Assembly: GCF_901709675.1 (NCBI RefSeq)
Contig: NC_051100.1
Coordinates: 1,178,001-1,242,000, forward strand
DNA from: Syngnathus acus
Taxonomy: Eukaryota > Chordata > Actinopteri > Syngnathiformes > Syngnathidae
DNA length: 64,000 nt
Direction of reading: 5' to 3'
This document shows, in pieces, positions 24,287 through 37,329 of this stretch. A model generated the notes under the pieces. The model was not told where the DNA came from and searched no databases. It worked only from the letters and a program-made list of their open reading frames with translations. Made by a program: the position numbers and the translations under genes. Numbering within the stretch: position 1 is the first letter of the stretch; every line of letters begins with the position of its first letter.

Positions 24287-27200
24287 TCCGTTTGCCTGTC
24301 AAACGGTGGAGGAAGATTACCCAACTTGAGAAATGCCTCATTACTGACTGACTGACTGACGGCTGAACCTCTTTCCAATGGAGGTTGCCATTCAAATGTA
24401 ACAACCTATACAAGATTCATTCTAATCTTTATTTTAGTAATTACTTACGGAAAAGCATATGATTATATCTCTGTAGTGCTGTCTGGAGAGCACAAAGAAT
24501 TGACTTCAATGATATGTATAAATACAGTATACACAGTACCGGTATATATATAGATATATAGATAGATATATTTTGGATGAGGGCAGGGAGGAGTAGCACA
24601 GATGGTGCAAAAACCTCCTGCATCTGCCTGATCCCAAAACATCACCCTGCCTGTAGACCTTCACGCATGCATCCTTGTCCATCCCCCCAAATTCAAATAG
24701 CTATAAAGCCACATTGTGTAGCTGCATTTGTACAGGTCACTTTTTACGCACTCAATTGTCTTTCTTGTCATAACACGCAGTCGGCCGGTCGGTCGGACAG
24801 ACACCTACCTTTCCGAGAGGTGTGTGCTCGCATCTTGCATTCTGGGCTTGTCTCATAGATCAAGCGACATAAGCCACATTTCTTTGCACATGAGCTAGCG
24901 TTAGCTTAAGAAGAGACAGGGGGGAACTCTGACAGGGCCCGTGACGTTCAGGAAAGTAGTTCAGGGAATTTAAGTGCTTTTGAAAGAATGGTAGATTATT
25001 AACAACACGTGTCTCTCCCTAAACACTGATTGTGATTGATAATAAACCAGCCTATTGTTTCTTACTTGGTATAAGATAAACTTGTCAACTTGATTCTCTC
25101 GCTATATGGATCGGCTTTGGGCTCAGGCTACTGCAGAAACGCACGCTTCCAAATTCAGAGACAGACTTGGAGTTCAGTCAGATTGTGCTGTTATTTAATG
25201 AACAGAGGGTTTTAACATCTTCATGACAATGCTTGTCTTGCAGTCATCTCGACTCGGTGAGTTAATTATGCTCAGCCAGTTGTAACATGCTTGCATTTTT
25301 TTTTTTCTTTTCTCAAAAGGTTTATGAAAAGACAATCAGTCAAATTTGGTGCATAGTTTTTCATTTGGCTGTGTGGGTCACAGGATTGTGTAGGAAATGG
25401 GGTGCCAGTAGTTGCAAAACAAAACAATGGAAAACCGAATGAAAGGTTATTTTCCCCATCATTTTTAAAGACTACTCCAAAATGAATGGAGTGTGTTGAG
25501 ATGTTGCCACCCAGCTAACATTCTGTTGCAAAGCGACCCATACGGCCTTCAGAACATGGCGGTGCTGATGATAATTCAAGTCTGAAGGCCCCCCAATCCA
25601 TCCACAGCGTTAGTGTAACCTATGTGCCTTTTTCGATTGAATTTCTTTCCTCTAAATTGGCAGCAAGTTGTGCTTCTTCAGTCCATTGATGTCATGGAAT
25701 CACAGTGAAAACAAAAAGTAACAAATGGGTGCATGTGCTCCACGCGGCGCACATAAGATCTTTGTCAAGTTTTCTGGTGCTAAATTGGATAAGCTATGGA
25801 AAATCAATTACATCATTGTAATTATGCCTGGATTAGGATTTCTTCTGCATGTGCTCGAGCTCATTGGACATTTCTTGCTGAACTTCCAGGAGAGTAGTGA
25901 AAGAAAAAAAATGTCTCATGTATTTCTTGCTCCATATACATTTGTTGGGTCCAATGCAATCTCTTCTGTAGTTTATAGTCGTCAGTATACCAGTCAAGCC
26001 CGAAGCAACTGATTTTATTTGACAATTTTTTAAAAAGTCTGCCCTGTTATCTTTTAAGTTGAACTTGCGTTCAATTCAAACTTAAACCCAATAGTGAGCC
26101 GTGATCATTATTTGAAGTCGTAACACATCTTTTTACTTCTTGTCATTATCAGTGAACAGAAATTCTGAACAAACAGTGCTTATTTATTATTTTGAAACAC
26201 TCTTCTGTTGCCATTGAGAAAAAGAGAAGAGAAAAAAGCCTGTGGCCATGTAACAATATGTGTCGACTAGCCGGGTAATCATTGTTACTGTTCTATGTGC
26301 TAATTCACATTGACGTTTTTTTTTTTTTGTAGACCAAATTGAACCCTTTTGTCAATAAGGAAAACAACGTTTTGTTCAAACTTGCACTCTAAATTCTCAC
26401 ATTTCACTTGGATTTGTTTAGCAATGGCAGTCTGCCTGACATTGTCTCCATCACACTGTGAATTGATCAGAACATTTCTATGAAAATAAAATTTTGAAAA
26501 GGGGCAAAGTTGGCTTGAAAATGGCTACCGCGCTGTCAGAAATGAAATCATATGTACAATCCTTGCTATCATTACTATCTTGTATGCTACTGCTTGGAAA
26601 TAACATTGTCCTTTTTACTGAGTAGCACCTATCACGGGCAAATTTTAAAAAATGGATGCCGTTTGGATTAGGACCCCTTTCCTGTCATTCTTCACTCTCG
26701 ATCGAGTCTCTCAGGGTAACAAATAGGCTGAAGGCCTGTCGCTAGTCAAAGATGGCTACTGTCCCTCGAGTGCCCTTGCCCATTCAGACTACAATGTATA
26801 TTTTTTTAAATTAATAGCACCTTAATTGTGGATTTTGTGTTATACAGTGCAACTGTCTTTTTTTTATTATTTTTTTATTAGTAATAGGCATAGACAGTTT
26901 CTGGATTATTCAAACTTTACCAATTATATGGCAAGTAACTAGAAATTTGAATTGGACTAACATTTCCTCAAGAAAATGAATGAAGTAGGAATCTCTGGAT
27001 GGAGCTCAATTTGTTTTGTACTAAATAAACAGTGCCCCTGCTGGTTGCAGCAGGTAGTGCACTGTATGTTGCCACAGTAATACACAATAATGAATTCTGT
27101 AAAATCATCTCAATTGTTAACGATCAAATCAGTTTTGAAATGCCCATCCATACACAATCGTTCAAATATTGTGAAAAAAGGACATTGATTATATTAGTAT

Positions 27201-29990
27201 TGGGTGTGTCCAACGTTCCTATTTCAGGTAGTGCCCGCCTGATAGATGGTTAACATTGAGGTTGGCAAATAATGACTATTTAATGTAGGTATTGCATATT
27301 TCAATATGAACTCAGCAAGAGCGCCATCCTTGTTCACGCTACAGTGATTTCAACCTACACTAACTTGAAAGCCAATGGCAGTTTCTTTTTTTTTAAATGT
27401 CTACTGAACAAAAATCGAGAAGCATTGTCATAATATCCACCAACTGCACTCAACTAATGTATGTGTTCATACAAAACATTGCCTGAAATTCCAGAACTTA
27501 TTCATTTACCTTCAGGCAACATGAGCTGCAGGAGTACCACCATGCAGCCAAGCCCGTTTGTGTGTGTGTGTGGGGGGGGGGGGGGGTTGTTTGTGTGTGT
27601 GAGTGTGTGGAGCCCCTATGGAAAAGATGCAGAGATGCCTGTGAGGGGTGATGACTCCTGTGAACAACACCTCTGTCCTTATTCCACTCCGTTAAAATTG
27701 AAGCCGGTCCATTTCAAGGATGGTCCCAGGACCTTCTGAACGTAGTGTTTTCCCCATGGGAAGTCCAATATTATCACATAACTCAAGTCACGTGAGGAGA
27801 GAGAAACCATTAATATGATCTACTGCAAAGTAATGACACCTGATAAGACATTTTGTTGGCTCAAGCGCACACATGTAAAAAAAACATGGACTACATTTAG
27901 CCAGCACCATGTTTGTGTGATTTCAAAAGAAAAAAAGCTTGACAACAAGATGGGTGTCTACATTTATATTATTTACAAAAGAAAAATGCTTTTGTTCTGA
28001 AGATGCACTATAAGGAGCCTCGTTTGTGGCGAGACACCACCAGGTCTGGATAAACGTGAGAAGAAAAGAATATTTAAAACAAGTTACCACCAAATGATAT
28101 ATTTTAGAAAGTTGATTTAAATGCTGTATACAAACAGAAATCTATGTATGAATGATTGAGAATTGTTCCTTTTACATCTCGGTGATATGCAACAGAGTCT
28201 AATGTAACAATGGTTGCAATCCTGTCACTTTAATGCTGTATGTGCACATTAGTTTGGGGGGGGGGAGGGAGGGATGGATGGATGGATGGATGCGAGTGCT
28301 GAGGCAACGGGACTTGACAATGATGCCAACTAATGATATTCATTCGGCCGTGCATTCCCCCAGACTGCCTTGTTCGTTCTGACCAGTGCTGCCCTTATAA
28401 CTCATTCACTGCCATTGACACGTCAAAGATCCATTTGACCCGGGCTAGCAGTGAATGAATTTCTGCGGGCGGGACAGCAGCCGCTGCCGCACACTGATGT
28501 CAAACGAATATGGCCGTTTCTTTTACCTCAATCCCATAGGCCCACCTGTTTTCTTTTTCACTAAGGTAGGATTTGATGTGTGTAAATGGGATAATCATGT
28601 TTCACAGTTTGTTCTGTGTTTGCGTCACCAGTCTGAGAGAGAGAGTGTGTGTTGAGAAAGTTCTCCAATGTAACCTGTTCATTTGGAAGAGTCATAATGC
28701 TCTACATACACGACATGTAGCTGTCACTCTTGGTGCTTGGCTTCTGCTTCATTGTCTTAATATTCCAATAAAACTGTTAAGTGTAAACCACACTGACCTG
28801 TGATGCAATGAGTGATTTAGTCTTCCCCCACCTTCACAAAGTCCCTTTTCTGCCTTAACAGACCTTCTCATAGCCAAATAAGATAAGCAAGCCTTCTGCG
28901 CATCGTCAAAAAGTTGCCCCTGCGTGCCCTGCAGTGCAGCCATCCAAAGACTCCTCGACTGTGCCCAGAAGCAGCTGTGCAGTCACTGCCAACGCTTGAA
29001 AGTATAAATAGAAGCCGGGTTATCAGTTTCAAGTGAGCTACCCGAGGATTATGAATAATTGATGCGCACGCAGGAGGGTGGGAGACTTCTGTGAGGTCAA
29101 AAGAAAACAAGAGTCACAAAGTCATAACCTTCACCACCGTGTCAGATGTGGAACATTGAGTTGGATGCGTGAAGAAGATAAGGCTTGTGTTGGATCAGCA
29201 GACCAAGCCCATCCCATTTCAGCCCAATCGGCCTTGTCTGGTTTTCTTGCGGCCCCAAACAGTAAACGCGTTGCTCTATCTCTGCTCGCCACATTGGCCT
29301 GTGGCAAGTTCTTTTTGGCAGCAGCATCAAAAAGCAGGTCAAGAGTGAGAACCGTGATGCTGTTATTCAGATTAGCTTTCTTTTTTTTTTTTGTAGCTTG
29401 ACCAAAAGTATTCACTCACCTGCCCTGACTCACGAATGAGTGAACATGATGTTGGTCCAAGCAGGTCTTTTTTTTTTGTTGCCCACATTGGCATTTTACA
29501 ATACTCTGGTCATTTTCAGAAAAGCATGGAAAATATTGATGCATATCTGCTCTAACTCATTTTTGTGTTATCACGCAAGTTTTCTTTTTCTGAGGATTTG
29601 TGTTCGAGATTGACGTTGGGTTTGGTGCTTTGTGTTGTACAGCCCACACACAATGCTACCAAACAGCTTCCATTTTCATTCTTGGTCGTTTTCTTCTACA
29701 AAGATGTCAGCTGTCTTGTTTCTCAGCAACTGCAACAAATAGAGAAGGTCTTTGTCTTTGTGTCATGAGGATGCACGCTATAGAGTTGTCCTCAGCTTTA
29801 TTGTGAGGGGAGCAAAGTCTGGGAGGACTAAAAAGTGAGATGTTGAAAGACATTTTTTTTTTTTGTCAAGTTGAAGTTCAGGCATTTGGTAAACTTGAGA
29901 CTCTGACAAGACCTGTTGAACAACATCCAAGTACTTTTTACAACAAAGACAAAATCATCAAGTTCCTTTATTTCATCAGTTCACTTTATT
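24287..29990. other. socs5 3' UTR and gene-free region
   Basis: No coding exon recognised. AATAAA at 25041-25046 is a plausible socs5 poly(A) signal, giving a 0.75-kb 3' UTR; later ones (for example 28767-28772) are also possible. The stretch includes a 15-G run at 27572-27586 next to (GT)n, a short (GGAT)n at 28271-28291 and several poly-T runs. Confidence 0.45.
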
Positions 29991-30037
29991 AAACAAACAA
30001 ACAAAATCATCTTTGAGAAGGTCCATTCCAAGCTAGT

Positions 30038-30381
30038 TGTCACGTTCCACTGTGTCCGTCCGTTGTCATGGTTTCTGTCTGTGTGCTCGCCCCTCCCCTC
30101 CTGTGTGCCCATGATTAGTTTGATTATTCTAACCTGCCTCTTGTTACCTGTCGTGTATATAAGTCCTGTGTGCATCATTGATGTCTTTTTGGTTCCTGTT
30201 GTCGTCACGTTTGTTGTCGTACTGTCTTGCTGTCGTCATGTCCTGCTGTCTTCTTGTTTCACGTCCCGGTCAGTCAAGTTATTGTTTGTGAAGTCATGTC
30301 AGTTTGCCTTTTGAGTTCCCTTCAATAACCTAAGCTGGTCCAAGCTGCATTTGGTCGCCCTGCTCCATCCGTTCCGTGACA
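30038..30381 (+). mobile_element. Solo LTR, copy 1 (344 bp)
   Basis: Starts TGTCACG and ends CGTGACA (TG...CA ends), flanked by perfect 5-bp target duplications CTAGT at 30033-30037 and 30382-30386. It contains a TATA motif (GTATATAAGTCC near 30155) and the family-diagnostic end block CTGGTCCAAGCTGCATTTGG. No internal retroelement sequence adjoins it, so it is a solo LTR left by LTR-LTR recombination. A Ty3/Gypsy-like or endogenous-retrovirus-like origin is possible; the family is not named. Confidence 0.85.
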
Positions 30382-30389
30382 CTAGTTTC

Positions 30390-33300
30390 CATATTGAAAG
30401 TCCTTTACGGTGTCGCGCTTACCTGTAAATTACAATAATCAAAAATATATCTAAAAAAAAATCACTTTTCTAAATGAACTTGATAGTGACCTGATAATTT
30501 CTCCACAATGTATTGAGCTATACCTTTGCTTAAAGTATTCAAATGCTATTTCCAAGATGCATCCTCTTTGCTCGTCTGGCCTGCTAGTCAGCAGATTTTT
30601 TTGTTTTGTATTCCTCTTTTCACAATTTCTTTGGCAGCAGTAAATTGGGCTCTGAGCTCACATCCACACCACGTGGCTCCTTGCTTGCATTTTATCTGCA
30701 AACTGCAGCCCTCTGTTGAAAAGGAGACAAGAGGGAGGAAGAGCAGTGAGACAGTGCCAATACTTCTTCTAGTGTTGGAGAGCCTCCAAGTCTGTGGCTC
30801 ACAGCCATGTGAGCGTTTGACCTTTGCTTGACCTGCTTATGAATGCACAGGATCAGCCCGCTTGCAAAGTGCATAGCAGAATTAGATTTGCTTGATACAT
30901 TTATGCTTGAAGCGAATCCGTTCTTTGATACTTGAAATGATCTATTCCTATACATGTAAAAATGAGTTTAGCAACATGACTGTCACTGTAAAGTGTTTTT
31001 CACATTTTCCTTTTCTTTTTAGCACTTTTTGGGGTTTGCCGGCCCCTTGAGATACACGTATGACGTCATCCGATTCTGTGCCACTTAAATGAAATGATGC
31101 TATTGTATGCTGTTCTCCTGCTGTTCTTGGAACTGGTTTTTTATTCTGCCAGAGATAGTGACTAATCATCTGATTTAGAACCATAGAAACAAAAGGGGGT
31201 CTTCTTTGCTTAGCAGTGGTTGACTTCCAGCTTTACCTCCTCCAAATTCTTTGACCTCCCAGCTGTTCAACATCTTCCAGGCAAAATAGTTCAGGCTCTG
31301 TTTCACTCATATTTTGCCTCCCCTAAACCCTAAACCAATCCAAATCTCTCTCTTTTTTTTTTTTTAATTGTATGTCGGTTTTGAATGAAGTGGAACCTGC
31401 AGTTGTGGCAAGTCATTTTGAAAATCTCCAGGTTAGATTGCAAGCTGCGTCCTCCCTCTCCAGCAACGTTTCATCTCTCACTTTGACACAAATACACAGC
31501 CTTGTGTCCTTCGGCCGAGTGTATCATTGGCGCTTGGCTGGCCTTTGGATAAACCCTCAGTCTGCCCAGCAGCGCTGCTTCTACTCTCACCCCCTGGAAA
31601 GTTCTCCTCACTTCACTCAGAGCAGAGCGCTAGCTGGCTGGCTGGCTGGCACCACCATCTGAATCCATGCATGTGTTTATGGAGCTCTGACAAATTCCTT
31701 CCTCCTCGCTCCCTTTCTTGAGTTGCAGACTTGCATTATATTTAATCCCTGGTTCCCAGTGCACGTAGAGGCCGTGCGGTGGAGCCTCTACGGGTCTCGC
31801 AGCTGGACCTGTGCCTTCTGTGGCGGATGCAACCAGGCTGCGCTATTCACATTTGTCATGCGGTGGAACGATGATTGAGCTTTCTTATGACTTTGCCTGG
31901 GTCACTGGTTTAGACCAGGCAAACCTTGGCTCGGGACACAAATGAAGTTTTGAATCTGGTCAACTGACCTTTCCATTGACTCCACTCGTCATGAATCATT
32001 TCATGCATTTACTAACAGACATTTTCCTCATTCATTCAGCTACAAAGTTCAGTGCGTCTAATTCTGTTATGTTTGTAGCACTTTTGAAATGTGGAAGAAA
32101 TCAACAAAACTAAGGTTGGCCATTGGGTGTTTGGATCCAGTGTTTTGGCAACAACAACAATAGCAACAGAAGGAAGTTGCTAAACAGGCTCCGTGTTAGA
32201 AATCATGACGACATAAGAAGATCTAAAAAGAGAAATATGAACCAAATTCCCCATGGGTCCAACTTTGGACCATGTGATTGATCACAGCCCACCATTTTTA
32301 TTTCATTGAAGATCTCACACGCAGCTGCTGCCATGATGTCCGCCGCGCCGCTCGAATGCATACACACATTCTGCTCCCTGTTCAATGTATATTTGTAGAA
32401 GGAGCTGTATAGTCTACTGTACAAACATTGTCTGCCTGCGTGCGTGCGTGTGGGGTCTTTCTTGAAATGGCTCCAATCCAGCCAAAGAGGAGGAATTGTA
32501 TCGAGTTGCCAAGGTCAAATGATAGCGCCTGTTCAAAACCTTGACTTTGCGAAACGAGAACGTTTGAAGAACGTGCTGAAGCAAAGCATGGAGGCACTGA
32601 GTGTTTGAGTCGTAACTTGCGGCCGGCGGTACCAGTACAACAGGAAATGACACAACTCAGCTCACAGTGGCTAAAAAGAATGGGAGAATCGTGCCAGGGA
32701 GCCAGCGGAGAACAGCAAATATTATCGCAGGCCGAAAACCGAGGTTTGTTATTTCAAAGACGAGAAGGAAGAGAAAAGTGGAGATGGAGAGGACTTTCAA
32801 TTCTTGCCAATGGAGTGAAATGCGGGGTGGGGGGAAGATTCCTCAAGTTATGGCGCAGCGCTTGGGCGTTACCACCCTGAACAAAAGCCGAAAGAAGGGC
32901 TTGCTGAGGGCTGTAACTGCGGAACACAAACTGACACCGCTGCCACTCCACTTCACCTCCCCCTTTTCGTCCAAGTCGCGCACGCACACACCCTGGCACT
33001 CAGCAGCGCCGAGCTAAGAATGGAGCACTCCTCCAGCTCTGCTCACGCAATGTGGTGTGCTGAAATTTCCTGCTCTGAAAAGGTTATTGGGAAGATACCC
33101 ATTAAAATGTGTGAGGGAAGAGGAAAGACACCAGCGCTTGCCAACCAACTGCACACACACACACATGCACGGAATAATAAAGAAAAGAAGGCGGAGGAGT
33201 GGATGGAAATGAGTTTAGTGGAGGAAAGTTAAAGAAAGAAAAGCACAAGAGGGGGAGTGCATGCTTTCTTTGCTGACCACTGGCTAAAATGCCAGCCTTT

Positions 33301-36300
33301 TTTTAAAGGTGTGTGTGTGTGTTTGGTATTTGCATTCCCTTTCTCCAAATTCTGTTTTCAGTGCTCCTTCGAACTCTTGACTTTCCCAACCCAAAAGCTA
33401 TTTCCTGATTCCCTCCCTCCCTCCCTCATATAATTATTCTTCTAGGCAGTTCTTTTTTCAGCCTTTTTTCTTCCAGCACTGCCCGTTGTGTACTTAGGGT
33501 GACATCACAGCCTCAATTGGGCAGCCTGATACAGAACGTTCGCAATAGGTCAGAGGTCATGACTGCTCCCAATTTTCACACATACTACATGAAAGACCTG
33601 TGTGTGGAACATTCACTTGAAGATAGTGTTGTTAAAAACATTTGAATGGGATATTTAAACCATGTGGCAGTGAATGGCATCCAGTTATTTATTTCTGAGT
33701 ATTTTATTATTATTATTTTTTGTAATTATTTATTTTATTTTTTATAATTATTAATTTGATTATTATTTACATATTTATTATTTTATTTATATATATAAGA
33801 CATTTGCCATTTCAGTTCTGTGCATTTTGGGGCTCGGCTAAAACAGGGCAAAGCGAGGCAGCGCTCCCGCACTCAGCTAAACGTCCTGTGACAGTACTAA
33901 TTTCCAGCGCCTCATTGCTGGCAACGAGTGCACATACGTCAGACAGATAGATGAAAGCGTGAGGAAGTTGGACAAATGTTATAAAAATAAATCATAAGTC
34001 CAACCTTCATAGCCATTATGTGATTTTGGCGTGACCTATAAAGAACGCCTTGTTGTCAGCCGGGATGACTCACAAGTCGCGGATGTGAGTAAACCAAATA
34101 TTGCAGCAGAAAGTTAATGAAACATGCATGTTTTGATTGGTACAAAGGAGAATTTTAGTTACTAAGGGCGGATCACAGGAAAGCTTGGTTGAGTTGTCAC
34201 AGTGCATTGTCTGATTTGAAGTGAGTCCCACGCAGTATGCCCTCATTAAAGGCTTCCCTATCTGCTCCATAAATGGCTGCATTGTTCCCATTCACATCAC
34301 ATTGTCACTTTTTTTGATATAACAAATATGAATCATTTGGAATGTGGCCTCCAATTTCTTTTCGAGCCCACAACCACACAGCATTAACAATGTATCCTCT
34401 GCATGTTCTCAAAGCTCTCCCTCTTTCTGTGCAAGCTGTGTTGACGCTCTTTCCCTCCCTCCCTCCCTCCCTCCCATCTGTGCGCTTCTGTCCCCGTTCC
34501 AGCTGTTCTGGGTGTGGCTGCTGCTGGCACCATCAGGAACTTGAGCTTTGGCTCCACTGGAGAGGAACTATGTGCAAAAACGGGATATGGAGATATCGTG
34601 ATACTACTTCAGACGAGTGCCTGATGATGTCCAGGCATCTGCTGGGTGTAAGGTCAGGGTTGGCATGCTGGGGATCAGAGCAGGGTTTAGCACCACTGAC
34701 CGATGATGTAACTTACAGTAGACATGGGGCGCGCATCAACATACACACCAACAACAATGCACAATGGAAATACAGAGAGCTGAAATATTCAATTAGATGA
34801 TTAACAAGAAATTTAAATTGATCATTCTCACAAGTGAGTCAATTGAACCCACGAGTAGAATGACGGCCGTTTTGAACATCTCTTTGCGAACAAAGCATTG
34901 GAAGGAAAATGTCGTTTTTACTTTCAATATGACTTCACAAATGTTCTTCTGCAAAAAGTATTTGTATCACGACTTTATTTGTGATGCAGTCACATGGAAA
35001 TGCTGCTATCAACACACAAGAGACTCTCAAATGAACATGCTGCATCTTGTTAAAAACACGTCGGAATCGAAACGTCGGCGTACATAAAGCCTGTGGGGTT
35101 TTTCCCCGAGAGCTACGTGGTGGATTTTGGCACACTCTGGAGTCTTGAGACACTTTGCACGCCAAGCTTCAAGCAAAGCCGGAACATGTCTAATTATAAC
35201 AAAACATCATGTCGAGAATTATTTCATTTGATCATTGAATGTAAGGGGCAATTGGAATTGGTCAGGCAAACATGGAACCCGAAAGATTCACCTGTGTGAT
35301 TTCCGGAAGAAAAGAGATGAATGATGCCTATACTTTGGCAGTGTCTCGCAGCTTCAGGCTTTGTCTTTCCTATGGTAGCCTATACGTTCGAAGTCAGGGT
35401 GGCAGGGATGAGCTCATGGAGCGCCTTTGAGGATCACAGGAAGCCAATAAAAGGCTGCCGGGAAAGAAAGGGGACACCGCCGAGGGAGTCTGGGGCAGGA
35501 GGCATCCAGACGACAGCTCTGCAAATCCACGGGCCAAACAGCTGAACCTCGAAAACCTCTTGCAGGGCATGTTGCCACATGCGAGCATTAGCTACAGTAT
35601 GTCATTCTGCAATCAAGCTGACATTTTCGTGGAAGTGGAATGGAGACCGTCGTGCTTACGTTTCTTGAATGATATAGCCAGTCATTGTGCTACTTCAACT
35701 ATTTCCGGTGAGTTGGTTCATATGAAAAGGTGTCCAAAGTTGTTCCTCTTTTATCCTTGAAAGATGAGAGTCTCAGAGTAGAGTAGTGATGAGAAGTCCC
35801 AAAATTGCACAGTATCAAAGAAAAGCTCATTGGAATCGAATCCATTGGTCTAAAATGGTTGTGATGATTCCAAATGTGAATTGAATACAGACATATCGGA
35901 TGGATGTCCTTGGAAATCTACGTGGAAATAGACAGGCAAAGGCTATTGCCATTGGACCTGTCGAGTAAATCCAGCTTGAGACCTCCCACTTTGGGACTGC
36001 GCTCAGTTATTTGAACCTTTGCCCAGGAAGTTATGTCATCACTGCTGCAATTAGCAGGATTACACCAAAATAGCAGGCCACTCTCTTTCAAATGGATGGC
36101 GGCGAGACACAGATGAATTATTCTGCATGTATTATGGATATGTGAGCTTTCAACGTGATTTGTGCCAGACACAATCATTTTCCCTTCTTGCTGCTCTTTT
36201 TCTCGCTATTTGTTGTCGTGAGTTCGAGCTGAAAGTCGCGATTGGTTTCATGAGCGCCGAGAGATAAAAGGCATCCTTTGCACGCCACGATTTCTGTCCT

Positions 36301-36340
36301 CGCACAGCTGGGCGAGAAGACTGCCGGATGGATGAGGAGG
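30390..36340. other. Gene-free region
   Basis: No exon-like frame supported. It contains short CT-rich repeats (TCCC)n at 33413-33427 and 34449-34474, an AT-rich stretch at 33700-33800 and an otherwise ordinary base composition. Frames of 100-150 codons here show no recognisable domain and no splice context, so I treat them as chance. Confidence 0.45.
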
Positions 36341-36353
36341 GCCGGAGGCTGAA

Positions 36354-36400
36354 GGGGGGGGGGGGGGGGGGGCTATTATCAGAAGGGAGGGGGGGGGGGT
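36354..36400. repeat. Two poly-G runs (19 G and about 11 G)
   Basis: A run of 19 consecutive G at 36354-36372 is followed by a second G-run at about 36389-36399. Such runs can fold as G-quadruplexes and are error-prone in sequencing, so the exact length is uncertain. Confidence 0.9.
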
Positions 36401-36541
36401 ACATTCCTTCCATCTGATCTGTGCTTCTGCCAACCAGGTCACTCTCAGTTCAGTCCCAGGAAACTGTAAAGAAAAAATGTCCTAAATGTGTCTATAATGG
36501 ACTCGGCCACATTTTACACAGCATGCTTTGGAGTATTTGAG

Positions 36542-36663
<122 letters not shown>

Positions 36664-36743
36664 GGAGGGGGCGTGATGATGATTGTAACCCAGCACCAGG
36701 TATTGTATATCCTGCAGGTTATTTGATCACAAGTGCAACTTTG

Positions 36744-36769
36744 GAGAAAAGAAAGAAAGAAAGAAAGGA

Positions 36770-36861
<92 letters not shown>

Positions 36862-36863
36862 AA
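36744..36863. repeat. (GAAA)n microsatellite
   Basis: About 29 GAAA units with one interruption near 36768. It lies only 80 bases after the (GT)n array, forming a compound block with the poly-G runs. Confidence 0.97.
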
Positions 36864-37026
36864 TTGCTTGGAGAACAACACGTGCAGATTTAGTGGATAA
36901 AATATTGTACAATATTAAATAAATGGAAGGGCACATTCCAAATGATTCCTCTTTGCTATAGGGGGGGGAAAAAAAAGACCTTCTCTGCATCATTACTCTA
37001 GTGACTTGGTCCAAACTGTCTGTAAG

Positions 37027-37315
37027 TGTCACGACTCGCCCCCGTCAGTCCATTATGTGTAGGTTGTCATTAGTTGTGTCAGTGTCTGTGTGCTCGCTGG
37101 CCCCTCCCTTCCCCTCTCAATCTATGTACTAATCCCAGTCACCTGCCTCTCTCTCCTTACCTGTCTGAGTGTCACACCCCTGTAAGATTGTTCTCGTCGT
37201 CGTTCTTGTCTTTTTGTTGAGTTCTTCTCGTCCCTAGTCGAGCTTCTTATAGTCTGTCTTTTGAGTTCTCCAAGAAACCAAGCTGGTCCAAACTGCATTT
37301 GGTCACTTTATGACA
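37027..37315 (+). mobile_element. Solo LTR, copy 2 (289 bp)
   Basis: Same family and orientation as the LTR at 30038. It begins TGTCACG, ends TGACA, shares CTGTGTGCTCGC and AAGCTGGTCCAAACTGCATTTGG, and has perfect 5-bp target duplications GTAAG at 37022-37026 and 37316-37320. It is shorter than copy 1, lacks the clear TATA box, and has diverged in the middle. Confidence 0.82.
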
Positions 37316-37329
37316 GTAAGCTCAAATGC

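Noticed and set aside
29916-30314. 132-codon frame with hydrophobic C-terminus
   Set aside because: Its latter half is the solo LTR at 30038; hydrophobicity reflects T-rich LTR sequence, not a membrane protein.
32605-33017. Overlapping 91- and 116-codon basic frames
   Set aside because: Neither shows a recognisable family or splice context, and the two frames compete for the same DNA; treated as chance.
34342-34800. 152-codon frame in the gene-free interval
   Set aside because: Passes through a (TCCC)n repeat; no family similarity or conserved motif visible.
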